Below are positions 1 through 9,090 of a stretch of DNA of 35,881 nucleotides, piece by piece; position 1 is the first letter of the stretch; every line of letters starts with the position of its first letter. This DNA is from Phycisphaerales bacterium. Its GTDB lineage: Bacteria > Planctomycetota > Phycisphaerae > Phycisphaerales > UBA1924. The notes under the pieces were generated by a model. That model did no database searches. It was given only the letters and a program-made list of their open reading frames with translations, and was not told where the DNA came from. The position numbers and the translations under genes were made by a program. Location: NCBI GenBank assembly GCA_029260555.1, contig JAJDCZ010000041.1, forward strand, positions 1 through 35,881, read 5' to 3'.

Positions 1-36
1 CAGCGGCTCCGCCGCCGATACAGTGTTCAGACATCT

Positions 37-104
37 GTGGCCTCCTTGCCTTTGTTGTGTTGTTGGCCAACAACACAGACATCGGTCAAGAGGCCACTTT
101 TTCA
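37..104 (+). terminator. Rho-independent terminator with nested palindrome
   Basis: An outer stem pairs 37-48 (GTGGCCTCCTTG) with 88-98 (CAAGAGGCCAC), with one bulged base, and is followed directly by a T run (TTTTTC). Inside its loop lies a perfect 22-bp palindrome at 56-77 (TGTGTTGTTGG and its complement). The stem-plus-T layout points to termination of a plus-strand gene that ends left of the window. Confidence 0.6.
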
Positions 105-359
105 TTCCTCCCCAAAAATAGTTCACGGCGTTGAGTGCCACCCCCCCTCCCCACAAAGCATCCCCCCACCCCCCCTCCCCTTTCCTCACGCAATAAAGGC
201 CTCCCCTATTCCTTATCGCCATGATTACAGAGCATATTCGCGCCAGCGCAAAGCACAATCTGATATGACAGATTGCACATCTTTGCCTTGGCTCTGTCAA
301 GTTGATACCGGGCACAGGCTTCATGCACGCTGCAAGCGGATCGTCGGGCGTGGCACCTG
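105..359. other. Intergenic stretch with C-rich tracts
   Basis: I see no credible gene here. At 141-180 there are C tracts of 7, 4, 6, 7 and 4 bases separated by single or few bases, which makes the minus strand strongly G-rich and able in principle to form G-quadruplexes. The stretch lies 3' of the minus-strand gene that ends at 360. The rest has no recognisable motif. Confidence 0.5.
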
Positions 360-1370
360 TTATCCGTTGTTGCGCATATCTGTCGGCTCATCCCACCGAA
401 CGACTTCTTCGAGCAGGTCGATGTCTGGCCGACCGGCCACGCCGTCATCGTCAAGGTCGGCGGGGTTTTTGTGCAGTTCATAGCTGTCGTCGATCGAGAC
501 CAGTCCATCGCCATCCCTGTCAAAGATCGTCAGCCACCAGCTTGGGGGCGAATCCCAGATTGTGACATCATCAAGGAACAGCGTCGCCGGGTTGGCATCC
601 CCGCCGTTGGCGGTGAGGCCGACCTCAAGGCGGTTATAGATCGAATCGGCTCTTGGCAGCGTGTACCCCCGGTTGTGCACGATGAGTTTGTCATCCTGCC
701 ACACCTGCAAGATGCCATCCTTTTGGCTTGAAAGCCCGATGAACACGCGAAGCCTCACCCACTGGTCAGTTGGAAAATGGGTTTCGTTGCCAGGCCTCTG
801 GATGAAGTCCTCGCCCAGGCACCATTTGCCAAGATCGCTTCTGATTGGCGTCCCTTGTGAGTTCTGCAGGTACAGCCGTCGCCCGGGAGACGAGCAGATC
901 GAGCCATCGCCTACTGCAGGGCAGGCCTCGATTGAAGTACAGGTTCCGGGCGCTTCAAGATCCCACAGGAACAGGTGAATCGGAGGCGAAGCACCATCGA
1001 CATAGAACCACGCCTCGAACCAGGCTTGATCACCCTCTACAAACTGGAACAGCCCGTTGGAGATATAGGCCTTGGATGTGTCGGCACCTTTGGTAGGCAA
1101 TGCGAAACACTTGAGCGACTGGGTTCCGCTCCGGACCTGTTCCTGTGAAAGGTCGATGGTGTTGCTCTGGTTTGTAAGCCCGAAGTTTGACCACCGCGAG
1201 CCATCGCGGGGAAACAAGTCAAGGAATGTATTGACATCCTCAAAACCGTCCTCAAAAATCGGAGCCTGTGCCGAGGCTGCTGCAGCAGTGAGCATCACTA
1301 TCAAGAGACTCACAATGGCGATCATGCGGTTGAACTGGTGGCTGAACAAAGTTTCTCCGATCAGTGGCAT
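360..1370 (-). CDS. Secreted jelly-roll protein with dockerin-like C-terminus
   Basis: The 336-residue product has a signal peptide (hydrophobic MIAIVSLLIVMLTAAAASAQA, starting at residue 16) and is probably exported. Residues about 45-275 read like a concanavalin/jelly-roll carbohydrate-binding or polysaccharide-lyase-like fold: WFEAWFYVDG, WVRLRVFIGL and a closing LFLDDVTIWDS. Residues about 285-325 hold two EF-hand-like calcium loops (DRDGDGLVSIDD and DLDDDGVAGRPD), typical of the dockerin-like pairs in planctomycete secreted proteins. The start could be 1370 or the ATG at 1325, which would put the signal peptide at the very N-terminus; neither has a clear ribosome binding site. It stands alone between two C-rich intergenic stretches. 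Substrate and activity cannot be read from the sequence. Confidence 0.75.
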   Translation of the reverse strand: MPLIGETLFSHQFNRMIAIVSLLIVMLTAAAASAQAPIFEDGFEDVNTFLDLFPRDGSRWSNFGLTNQSNTIDLSQEQVRSGTQSLKCFALPTKGADTSKAYISNGLFQFVEGDQAWFEAWFYVDGASPPIHLFLWDLEAPGTCTSIEACPAVGDGSICSSPGRRLYLQNSQGTPIRSDLGKWCLGEDFIQRPGNETHFPTDQWVRLRVFIGLSSQKDGILQVWQDDKLIVHNRGYTLPRADSIYNRLEVGLTANGGDANPATLFLDDVTIWDSPPSWWLTIFDRDGDGLVSIDDSYELHKNPADLDDDGVAGRPDIDLLEEVVRWDEPTDMRNNG

Positions 1371-1672
1371 TTCGCGACTCTACTGTATTTCGGCAAGATG
1401 ATCAACGAGTTTCAGTCTCATTCAGATGGCATCATGGGCATTGCCTATCCAACTTTACAACCACTGAACGGCTGATCTCTGCCATACGGTTCCATTTTCA
1501 GGACAGATCACTTTGATCCCATACATGGTGCCATCAAACCCACACCAGCATGCGTCATATTTGCGCAAATCTGCTCTATAAACCCGCTCCCAAGCTCCAC
1601 ATGCGGCCTCCCCCCCTCCCCCCCCTCCCTTCCCTCGTGCCCCCCTTCTGGCAATCTTTACTCACCTGCTCA
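1371..1672. other. Intergenic region with G-rich minus strand
   Basis: No gene is supported here. At 1610-1634 the plus strand has C tracts of 7, 8, 3 and 3 bases separated by T, giving a G-quadruplex-prone sequence on the minus strand just 3' of the LysM gene. The rest presumably holds the promoter of the minus-strand gene starting near 1370, but I could not pick out convincing -35 and -10 boxes. Confidence 0.45.
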
Positions 1673-2368
1673 TCAGGGTTCAATCCGCAGCACCTGCCCC
1701 GGCCTCAGATCGTCCATCGACTTCAGCTGATCCCGATTGGCTTCAAAGAGCTTTCGGCTGAATCGAATCGATCCATAAAACCGCTGAGCCAGCTCTGAAA
1801 GTGTGTCCCCCCTTTGAACCTCATAAAGAATGACCTGCGTAACCAAAACGCCCCCCTCATCATCCTTGACATCAGCACCCCCAGCGGCATCAGCCAAACC
1901 CCTGCCCGCACGCGACCCCTGTGGATCAGCCGGATCTCGAGGCACAAACACCACATCGCCAGGCTTCAACCGCGTCGGATCTTTCAAACTGTTTGCTCTG
2001 AGCAACGCCCCAACATACCGACCCGAACCAAAGTAACGCACCGCCAGCGACTCAAAGGTCTCACCCCTTTGCACCACATGCTCAATCGGCCTCCCCTCCT
2101 CCGCTCCTTCACCCCTTGTCCCTGGACCACGCTCCACTTCCGCCGCAGGCATTACCAGCGACAAGTCTCTCACATCAGAAACTCGACCACCTTCAGCCCC
2201 GCTGGTAGCCGGAGTTGTTCGCTCCAGATCCAGCGCCTGATTCTGCTCCTGAAAAGAAATCGGTGCCTGGTCGCTGCTTGCCGGTGTCCAGAACCAGTAA
2301 ACAACAACCCACAGTGCAGCAAGTGCAACGCCAAGAATCGAGATCCGCCGTGGGTCATTGATCATCAC
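1673..2368 (-). CDS. Membrane-anchored double LysM protein
   Basis: The 231-residue protein has one N-terminal membrane segment (ISILGVALAALWVVVYWFW, about 9-27), an acidic, proline- and glycine-containing linker, and two LysM domains: about 95-142 (VQRGETFESLAVRYFGS to PGDVVFVP) and about 183-229 (VQRGDTLSELAQRFYGS to PGQVLRI). LysM domains bind N-acetylglucosamine-containing polymers such as peptidoglycan, so a role in attaching to the cell wall from the inner membrane is likely. It lies 37 bp downstream of secDF on the same strand and is probably the last gene of that cluster. The first of two adjacent ATG codons is used; GAGG lies a few bases upstream. Confidence 0.85.
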   Translation of the reverse strand: MMINDPRRISILGVALAALWVVVYWFWTPASSDQAPISFQEQNQALDLERTTPATSGAEGGRVSDVRDLSLVMPAAEVERGPGTRGEGAEEGRPIEHVVQRGETFESLAVRYFGSGRYVGALLRANSLKDPTRLKPGDVVFVPRDPADPQGSRAGRGLADAAGGADVKDDEGGVLVTQVILYEVQRGDTLSELAQRFYGSIRFSRKLFEANRDQLKSMDDLRPGQVLRIEP

Positions 2369-2405
2369 GCATCCTCATCAAGCATGCTACAGATCATACA
2401 CCAGT

Positions 2406-5400
2406 TCACGATGAAGCAATCGCACCCGAGCTGCCCTCAGCCAACTCCGAATCGCTGGCTTTGACCGAAGGATCACGCTTTGTGGACCACACCAGCGGTG
2501 CTGCCACTGCAATCGACGAATATGTGCCGAAAACCACACCGATCATCAGCGTAAACGCAAATGCTCGTACACCTTCGCCGCCGAAGATATAAAGAATCAA
2601 CACCGCAAGGAAGGTCGTGCCCGAAGTCACCAGCGTACGGCTGACCGTCTGATTGATCGACTGATTCACCACACTGCGAGATGCATATGCAAGCTTGCCC
2701 TTGTTCTCACGAATGCGATCCATAATAATAATCGAGTCATTCAACGAATAACCCACGATCGTCAAAAGTGCTGCCACCAGACTCAGATCGATCTTGAAAG
2801 GCATCAATCCAATCCACTGCGCAAAGTGCTGCGTCCCCTCCATCTCGTACACAATCTCAGCCATTGCAATCAGGCCAATCGCCACCAGAACATCGTGCAT
2901 CAGAGCCACAATCGCAGCCAGCGAATAACGCACGGAACCAAATCGCACCCAGATATAAATCGTGATCAGGAAGAAGCTCAAAATCACCGCCACGATCGCA
3001 CGAGCCTTGAAAGTGCTTGCGATTGCTGCGCTAAAGTTCTGAACCTCTGCCAGCGTTGTAATGTTTCCTATTGCATTGCAGGTTAAAGCCCACTCCGCCC
3101 CCGCCACTTCCTGATCCCAGGCCTGCTCATCATCAAAGAAGCTCAAGCCATCTTCACGCACCAGCACCACAGCTGTCTCAACCGCATCCTTTGTCCCACG
3201 AAGCACACGAACCTCACGAGCTCGCGTCAGCGTTCCTGAATACTCAGCCTTCTTGCGGAATGATTCAAGCCTTGTCTCCAGACCCGCAAGGTCAGGCCTC
3301 TTGTGCTGAGAATCATCCTTCAAATGCAGATTGTCCAGCACAATCGCCACACCGCCCACATACTCAGATACATCATCCCGGAACTCGGGCATATTGATGT
3401 CATCGCCCAGTGTGCCCGTTAGAATGCGATAAACTGGCGAAACCCGGAAATCTGGCACACTCCCGCCGTGATACGCATCAAACTCAAGAGCAGCCTCCTG
3501 ATCCAGAAGATCAGAAAACGACGAAGTAATCGCTCCCACCACCGCACTTTGATCCTGCGCCACCGTCTTGATCCTGAACTTGCTTGAGGTAATCCCGTCG
3601 CTCTCAGGGTCTACAGGCAGAACATCCGCTGTCGAAAGCATCTTCAGCTGACTCACATCTTCTGCCTGCGCTGCAATCTCTCGCACGCGATCCTGAACCG
3701 CCGCTCGCGTCATCGTCATCGGCGTGCCTGAATCATCATCCTTGAAACTGATCGTCACCGAGGTTCCACCACGAAACTCGTTGTCCAGCATCTTCTCGCC
3801 CTGCCAGACCACCATCACCACCCCCAGCATCACATAACATATTGATATCGTCAGAAATACATACCGGAACTTCATCCAGTCAAAGTTTGGCCGAAGCAAC
3901 CGGCCCAGAGGCTTGATCACCATCGGCAACATGCTGATCCGCTTCCACCCCAGATCCTCTACAGACAACGCGAATATCAATCGAGCAATAACCAGTGCTG
4001 AGAAAAGCGTCGCGACCACACCAATACCCAGCGTAATCGCAAAGCCCTTGATCTCCTGTGTGCCCGTATACCCAAGCACCACACACACGATCAGGTTCGT
4101 CACATTGCCGTCGACAATACTTGATAATGCCTTGCTGAAACCCAGCCGAACCGCAGTCCTGGCATCGTTGCCCAGTTCAAGTTCTTCTCGTATTCGTTCA
4201 TAAATCAGTACATTGGCATCCACAGCCATACCGAATGTCAAAATGATGCCCGCGATGCCAGGCAGCGTAAACGCTGCATGATTCATCGCCATCGCTCCCA
4301 TAATCAATATCGCATTGCACACCAATGCAATCACTGCGACAATTCCGCACTGAAAATAATACAAAACCATGAATACACTGACGATCCCCAGTGCCCATAT
4401 ACCCGCCTTCAAACCCGCATGCAGGTTATCAAGCCCCAGATCAGGTCCAACCGTGCTCTGGCTGATCGGCTCTGGCGAAAGCTTCTGCTGCAAACTCCCC
4501 GCTGAAAGCACCTGCACAATGTAGCGAATCTCAGCTTGGGTAAACTCGCCGGATATTCGCCCCTGCCTGGAAATTCGACTCTGAAGCACCGGCGCGGTAT
4601 AGACCTGGTCATCCAGCAACACCGCCATGCGATCTTTCACATGATCGTTGGTCAACTCGCCCAGCAGCACGCCCCCCTTGGCATTCATCGTAAACGCAAT
4701 TGCAGGCCTGCCGATCTCGTCACTGCTCTGAAACGCCCCTGATACATCCCAGTTCCCCTCAGCCTTGGTCAGTCGATTGCCACGCGTATCCCAGCACAGC
4801 ATGTAATACTCGCCGTCATACTCCTCAACCACATAACTGCGGCTGCTGAAAAACGCTGCTGGATTCTCCTTCACCAAACGCAACTGCTGCACCGAGTCAT
4901 ACCAGCTGTCAATCTTGTTCAGCTTGTACCAGCTGGCATCGTTGGCGCGCACATTGCGAGGCCCACGCTCTTGAAGCTCACGCCGAAGCCGATCCTCATC
5001 AGGATGCGACATCGCTGCTGGTGCCGGATCAACCGAAATACGAAAATCCAGAACACCCGACCCGCGCAACAACCTCTTGAGATCCTCAGGATCATCAAGC
5101 GAACGCCGCTTGGCTTTGTACGCCTGGAATGTTTCCACCACCCGATCAAGCTCGCTGGCAACATCAGGATGCTGCTCGCGCAGGCGATCAAGAGCCCGTT
5201 TCTGCGGGCTGTCCAGTTCCACAGCCTCGCCCGTCTCATTATCAAACTTCCGGATCGTCTTCTCAGGCAAAAGTAACGCCCGCGAAACCTCCTCAGGATT
5301 CAGCGATAACGCCAGCACCGAATCTCGCAGTTGTTCATACGAAATCTCAGCTTCAGAAACCTGCCCCACCATGCTCTGGAGAATCTCGCCCTGAGCCGTG

Positions 5401-5918
5401 CCCGAATCCTTCAACTGGCGATACGCCCCCCGCAATGCCTTGGCATTGTCAAACGCCTCAGCCGTCTGCGTCAACAGCTTCTGACGCTCTGCATCACCGG
5501 CAGCCAGACGCGTCAAAATAGCCGCCCGGGTCTGCTCATCAGAGCGCATTGCTCTTTCAAGATCCGAGGGATCAATCTCCGTAGCACCAAGCCCATTCAG
5601 CGCATCGTCATACACCTTGCGCAATGCCTTGACCTCTTCTGTCGGCGCAGGCATGGTGATCTCGATGCGGTCTCGCCCCTGCGCAACCATCGTGATATCA
5701 AGTTGATTGCCCGGGTCAATACGCTGCTTGAGCACCTCGATCGTCTTGCTCAAAACATCCGGCGGATCGCTCGGCCTGATATTGACAGCGTAAATCATGC
5801 TCACGCCGCCGCTCAGATCCTTGCCTAGCCTCAGCTTTTCCTTGGGTGGAATAACTGATAACCCGAGCAGCAAAAGCACGATCGCCACGAGTACAAGCCG
5901 AAAAATATGTCTCTGCAT
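2406..5918 (-). CDS. secDF: SecD-SecF fusion, protein translocase accessory subunit
   Basis: The 1170-residue protein joins SecD and SecF in one chain. These RND-fold proteins use the proton gradient to help draw proteins out of the SecYEG channel on the periplasmic side. The SecD half starts with a membrane helix (about 4-22) and KDLSGGVSM, and has the multi-helix core with FGMAVDANVLIYERIREEL. The SecF half has NEFRGGTSV after its first helix and GYSLNDSIIIMDRIRENKG in its core. Between the first SecD helix and the P1 domain core (about 95-295) lies a long charged helical stretch absent from the short E. coli-type SecD; the SecF periplasmic region is also enlarged. The gene follows yajC by 54 bp, and the tgt-yajC-secD-secF order is widespread in bacteria. 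No strong ribosome binding site is seen at the ATG. Confidence 0.96.
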   Translation of the reverse strand: MQRHIFRLVLVAIVLLLLGLSVIPPKEKLRLGKDLSGGVSMIYAVNIRPSDPPDVLSKTIEVLKQRIDPGNQLDITMVAQGRDRIEITMPAPTEEVKALRKVYDDALNGLGATEIDPSDLERAMRSDEQTRAAILTRLAAGDAERQKLLTQTAEAFDNAKALRGAYRQLKDSGTAQGEILQSMVGQVSEAEISYEQLRDSVLALSLNPEEVSRALLLPEKTIRKFDNETGEAVELDSPQKRALDRLREQHPDVASELDRVVETFQAYKAKRRSLDDPEDLKRLLRGSGVLDFRISVDPAPAAMSHPDEDRLRRELQERGPRNVRANDASWYKLNKIDSWYDSVQQLRLVKENPAAFFSSRSYVVEEYDGEYYMLCWDTRGNRLTKAEGNWDVSGAFQSSDEIGRPAIAFTMNAKGGVLLGELTNDHVKDRMAVLLDDQVYTAPVLQSRISRQGRISGEFTQAEIRYIVQVLSAGSLQQKLSPEPISQSTVGPDLGLDNLHAGLKAGIWALGIVSVFMVLYYFQCGIVAVIALVCNAILIMGAMAMNHAAFTLPGIAGIILTFGMAVDANVLIYERIREELELGNDARTAVRLGFSKALSSIVDGNVTNLIVCVVLGYTGTQEIKGFAITLGIGVVATLFSALVIARLIFALSVEDLGWKRISMLPMVIKPLGRLLRPNFDWMKFRYVFLTISICYVMLGVVMVVWQGEKMLDNEFRGGTSVTISFKDDDSGTPMTMTRAAVQDRVREIAAQAEDVSQLKMLSTADVLPVDPESDGITSSKFRIKTVAQDQSAVVGAITSSFSDLLDQEAALEFDAYHGGSVPDFRVSPVYRILTGTLGDDINMPEFRDDVSEYVGGVAIVLDNLHLKDDSQHKRPDLAGLETRLESFRKKAEYSGTLTRAREVRVLRGTKDAVETAVVLVREDGLSFFDDEQAWDQEVAGAEWALTCNAIGNITTLAEVQNFSAAIASTFKARAIVAVILSFFLITIYIWVRFGSVRYSLAAIVALMHDVLVAIGLIAMAEIVYEMEGTQHFAQWIGLMPFKIDLSLVAALLTIVGYSLNDSIIIMDRIRENKGKLAYASRSVVNQSINQTVSRTLVTSGTTFLAVLILYIFGGEGVRAFAFTLMIGVVFGTYSSIAVAAPLVWSTKRDPSVKASDSELAEGSSGAIASS

Positions 5919-5972
5919 GGTTCTGTCCGATACCTGAATATCTTCAACAAGAAAAAAGAAAAGTTCGCGCGA

Positions 5973-6470
5973 TCAGATATTGGTCGCCTGAAGCTCAGGT
6001 TTAACCTCCTGAACCGCCTGACTACCTTCACTGTCCTTTGAGCTCAACACCGTCTGAATCGCACTTTTGGCAAAGCGGATTCTCGTTCCATCCTCAACCT
6101 TGATCACCACCGTGTCATCACGAACCTCAGACACAATTCCAATCACTCCACCAATCGTCTGCACCTTGGACTGCTTGCCAAGCGACGACATCATCTCCAG
6201 ACGCTTCTTCTTCTGCTTGCGCGACGACATCATCGTCGACATAATCATGAAGATAAAAAGCAACAGCATCATTGGGATCAAAAGCCCGCCCCCAAAGGAG
6301 TTCACTGGTTTCCCACCACCTGGCGCGCCTGCCCCACCTGGCGCAGCACTATTTTGACCAGTCGATCCTGACTGACCCTCACCAGCAAATCCACTGATCG
6401 GCTGTGAATCCTGACCCAGCACGACCGTCATCGGCGGCAGCTTCACTAAACTTGGTTCCATGGCCATCAT
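5973..6470 (-). CDS. yajC: YajC, Sec translocase accessory subunit
   Basis: The start is placed at 6470, where GGAAGG lies 5 bases upstream of ATG; an in-frame start at 6503 would overlap tgt and lacks such a site. The 165-residue protein has a glycine-, serine- and alanine-rich N-terminal stretch, one membrane helix (LLIPMMLLLFIFMIMSTMM), a basic stop-transfer patch (SSRKQKKKRLEMM) and the YajC signature GGVIGIVSEVRDDTVVIKV. YajC associates with SecDF and SecYEG in the inner membrane. It is longer than E. coli YajC (110 residues) because of the N-terminal linker. It lies 29 bp after tgt and 54 bp before secDF. Confidence 0.93.
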   Translation of the reverse strand: MMAMEPSLVKLPPMTVVLGQDSQPISGFAGEGQSGSTGQNSAAPGGAGAPGGGKPVNSFGGGLLIPMMLLLFIFMIMSTMMSSRKQKKKRLEMMSSLGKQSKVQTIGGVIGIVSEVRDDTVVIKVEDGTRIRFAKSAIQTVLSSKDSEGSQAVQEVKPELQATNI

Positions 6471-6499
6471 GACCCTTCCATTGTGATGACAACCAGACC

Positions 6500-7777
6500 T
6501 CAATCAGCCTGCTGTCGTTTCTCTATTCCCACACGAGCACCACCCATGCAAAGCTCCGGGTCGACACCAACCCCGGCCAGCTCATCCACCAGCCTGGGCC
6601 AACGCGAAAAAAACCCGGACCAGTCATCTTCCCGGATCGCACTGCGAATGTCCAACATCAATCGTTGGAAGTGCCTTACATTATGCAGGCTGACAAGGAT
6701 CGGCCCAAGCATTTCCTCTGCCATAAACAAATGCCTGATATATGCACGCGAAAACGGCAGCCCATCAACCGTCTCCCAACCATGAACACCCGGCGAACAC
6801 GCCAGACAATCACAATCCGCCTCGATCGGCCCTGAATCATCAAAAAACTGCCGATTTCGCAAGCGAATCTGCCCATCTCGCGTAAAAGCGTTCGCATTTC
6901 GCCCATTTCGCGTCGGAAGAACACAATCAAACATATCCACCCCCGCCAGCACAGACGCCACAATATCCCGCTCATACCCCACACCCATCAGATATCGAGG
7001 TCGATCCCCAGGCATCAGCACCGCAGTGTGAGCTACCACTTTGGCAATCTCCTCAGGCCCTTCCCCCACCGCCACCCCGCCTATCGCATACCCCGGCAGC
7101 TCGATCTGACACACCTGCTGCACCGATCGACTTCTCAACTCCAGATCCGTCCCGCCCTGCACAATCCCAAAAAGTGCCTGATCTGCCCCCCGCTGGTGGG
7201 CCTGTGCACACCTTTCAAGCCAGTCTGTCGTTCTCTGCACTGCACTGGCCACCCGTTGCTGATATTCAGATTCTTCTGCCTGCTGCCCCATATCCCCACT
7301 GCCTGTTCCCGCCCCCGCTGCTGGTGGACAGTCATCAAACGCCATGATGATGTCCGCACCAAGCTGATTTTGCACCTGGATCGCCCGTTCTGGCGACAAA
7401 TGTACCTTTGAGCCATCCACAATCGATTTAAAAGTAACGCCCTGATCATTGATCGCGTTGAGATCCGCCATCGAAAATGCCTGAAACCCGCCCGAATCCG
7501 TCAGAATCGGCCCAGGCCAGCCCATGAATCGATGCACGCCTCCAAGTTTTTCGATCAGATCAGGTCCAGGCCTTAAAAGCAGGTGATAGGTGTTGTTGAG
7601 CAATATCTGCGAGCCGGTCTTCTCAAACAGCATCGGGTAGATGCCTTTGATTGATGCCTTTGTGCCCACTGGCATGAACGCGGGTGTATCAAAATCGCCG
7701 TGAGGCGTGCTGACTCGCCCTAGCCTGGCTGAACAGCCTGTGGATTTTTTGAGAATCTCGAATCGAATTGCGTTCAT
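6500..7777 (-). CDS. tgt: Queuine tRNA-ribosyltransferase
   Basis: This 425-residue cytosolic enzyme exchanges guanine 34 of tRNAs for Asp, Asn, His and Tyr with preQ1. It shows the family hallmarks: DSGGFQAFS near residue 94 (general-base aspartate), GDRPRYLMGVG, DMFDCVLPTRNGRNANAFT near 280 (nucleophilic aspartate), and the zinc site CDCLACSPG with a downstream histidine near SLHNVRHF. An extra stretch around 156-172 (PPAAGAGTGSGDMGQQ) lengthens one loop. ATG 7777 is preferred; a GTG at 7783 is in frame two codons earlier. It starts 12 bp after the rhomboid stop and is followed by yajC. Confidence 0.96.
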   Translation of the reverse strand: MNAIRFEILKKSTGCSARLGRVSTPHGDFDTPAFMPVGTKASIKGIYPMLFEKTGSQILLNNTYHLLLRPGPDLIEKLGGVHRFMGWPGPILTDSGGFQAFSMADLNAINDQGVTFKSIVDGSKVHLSPERAIQVQNQLGADIIMAFDDCPPAAGAGTGSGDMGQQAEESEYQQRVASAVQRTTDWLERCAQAHQRGADQALFGIVQGGTDLELRSRSVQQVCQIELPGYAIGGVAVGEGPEEIAKVVAHTAVLMPGDRPRYLMGVGYERDIVASVLAGVDMFDCVLPTRNGRNANAFTRDGQIRLRNRQFFDDSGPIEADCDCLACSPGVHGWETVDGLPFSRAYIRHLFMAEEMLGPILVSLHNVRHFQRLMLDIRSAIREDDWSGFFSRWPRLVDELAGVGVDPELCMGGARVGIEKRQQAD

Positions 7778-7789
7778 GTTCACTGGCTG

Positions 7790-9016
7790 TCACCGATCGC
7801 CTGATTGCCGCTGCGCTTCGGTGGCATTTTTCAGCGCTTTTCGCTCTTTTTCCGTCAGGCTCTGGATTCCCTGCGTAGCAACCTTGGCCAGAATCCGGTC
7901 AATCTGGTCATCGCCAGGCACAGCCCGGTTCGCAACACGCCTTTTTGGTGCCGATGTCTTGCGAGGCTTGCTCGTTTTAGCGCTGAAAACACTAAAAAAG
8001 TCTCTCAACAGGTGCGCATTTCGTATGAAGTAATACCCCGCGATCGCCCCGCCGATATGTGCAGCATCACCACCCGCATTGTTCCCGCTGGTCAGAAGGT
8101 TGTACGCTGCGATTGCCACATATCCATACGCAAACCATTTCATCTTCAGCGGAATCGGCGGGAAGATCAGCTGAATGACCATATTCGGCGCAATATAGGC
8201 ACACGCCACAATCACACCAAAAACACCCGCTGAAGCACCGATCAAAGGCGTCCATGTCGGCGTTGCCAATGCCCCGGGCAGAGATATGCCCAGCACAGCC
8301 CCAATAAAGTTCAAAATCAGGTACGAAACGCCCCCAAAGATGCCACAAATCAGATAAAACGCCAGATATCGGCGTGAACCAAGATGCTGCTCGACCAGCC
8401 TGCCAAAAATAAACAGGCCGAACATATTGAAAAACAAGTGCATGACACTGCCATGCAGGAACTGAAAGGTAATCAGTCGCCAGACTTCCATCTTCTGAAA
8501 GCCATAAAGCGTCGAAAAGTGACCCAGCGAAGCCAGAGGCGACATGGGAATATAAAACTCTCTGCCCACCGTAAGCTGACTCAGAAGCGCACCTTGCTCA
8601 CGCGAGAGTTTGTCAAAACCATATTGCTCAATTGTGCTTTTCAAAGCCATCGCAGCTGGTGATCGGCCATCAATGATGCGGTGGTAACGCCGACCGACCA
8701 GTGCTGAACTTCGATCCGGATACACCTCTGTCACAGAATCGAGCACAATCAGTGCATTTTTTGGCAGACTCGTTGCATCCGCCCGGATCTGCCTGGCAAC
8801 GGGAACCTCACGCATAAACCCAGACGATGCCAGAAGTGCATCAAACACAAAGACCCCGACACAAATCAGTATGATCCACGCATTCACTGAGCGGATCTGG
8901 AACCTCTGTGTACGGAATCCTCCCCCCCTCCCCCCCATTCCCCCCATCCCGGCCCCACCACCCATGCCAGAGCCTCTGCCAGTCGTTCTGATGTAGTCGC
9001 GATCGTAAATGCCCAT
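7790..9016 (-). CDS. Rhomboid intramembrane serine protease with terminal tags
   Basis: The 408-residue protein is a rhomboid-family protease that cleaves membrane proteins within the bilayer. The catalytic serine lies in GASAG (about residue 262) and the catalytic histidine in GGDAAHIGG (about 320); HGSVMHLFFNMFGLFIFG is the conserved loop and helix. A glycine-rich cytosolic N-terminus precedes helix 1, and roughly 90 residues of extra domain separate helix 1 from the core. ATG 9016 is chosen over an upstream GTG (9055) because it gives MGIYDRDY, which matches the opening of the neighbouring site-2 protease. The C-terminal tail (about 372-408, IDRILAKVATQGIQSLTEKE) also matches the end of that neighbour. 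I recall this tail as the DUF6576 family. Substrates are unknown. Confidence 0.9.
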   Translation of the reverse strand: MGIYDRDYIRTTGRGSGMGGGAGMGGMGGRGGGFRTQRFQIRSVNAWIILICVGVFVFDALLASSGFMREVPVARQIRADATSLPKNALIVLDSVTEVYPDRSSALVGRRYHRIIDGRSPAAMALKSTIEQYGFDKLSREQGALLSQLTVGREFYIPMSPLASLGHFSTLYGFQKMEVWRLITFQFLHGSVMHLFFNMFGLFIFGRLVEQHLGSRRYLAFYLICGIFGGVSYLILNFIGAVLGISLPGALATPTWTPLIGASAGVFGVIVACAYIAPNMVIQLIFPPIPLKMKWFAYGYVAIAAYNLLTSGNNAGGDAAHIGGAIAGYYFIRNAHLLRDFFSVFSAKTSKPRKTSAPKRRVANRAVPGDDQIDRILAKVATQGIQSLTEKERKALKNATEAQRQSGDR

Positions 9017-9090
9017 GCGTGTGCCTGAATCTCCATCAACGAGCCCATCATGCACGCGAACCCGCGTCAGGCATTCAAGAGCACCGGATC

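Noticed and set aside
37..483. 148-codon plus-strand frame at the left edge
   Set aside because: It begins in the terminator, crosses C-rich low-complexity DNA and runs antisense into the secreted protein gene; no domain is recognisable.
8931..8990. C-rich tract inside the rhomboid gene as a regulatory site
   Set aside because: It encodes the glycine-rich N-terminal linker of the protease, which explains the base composition.
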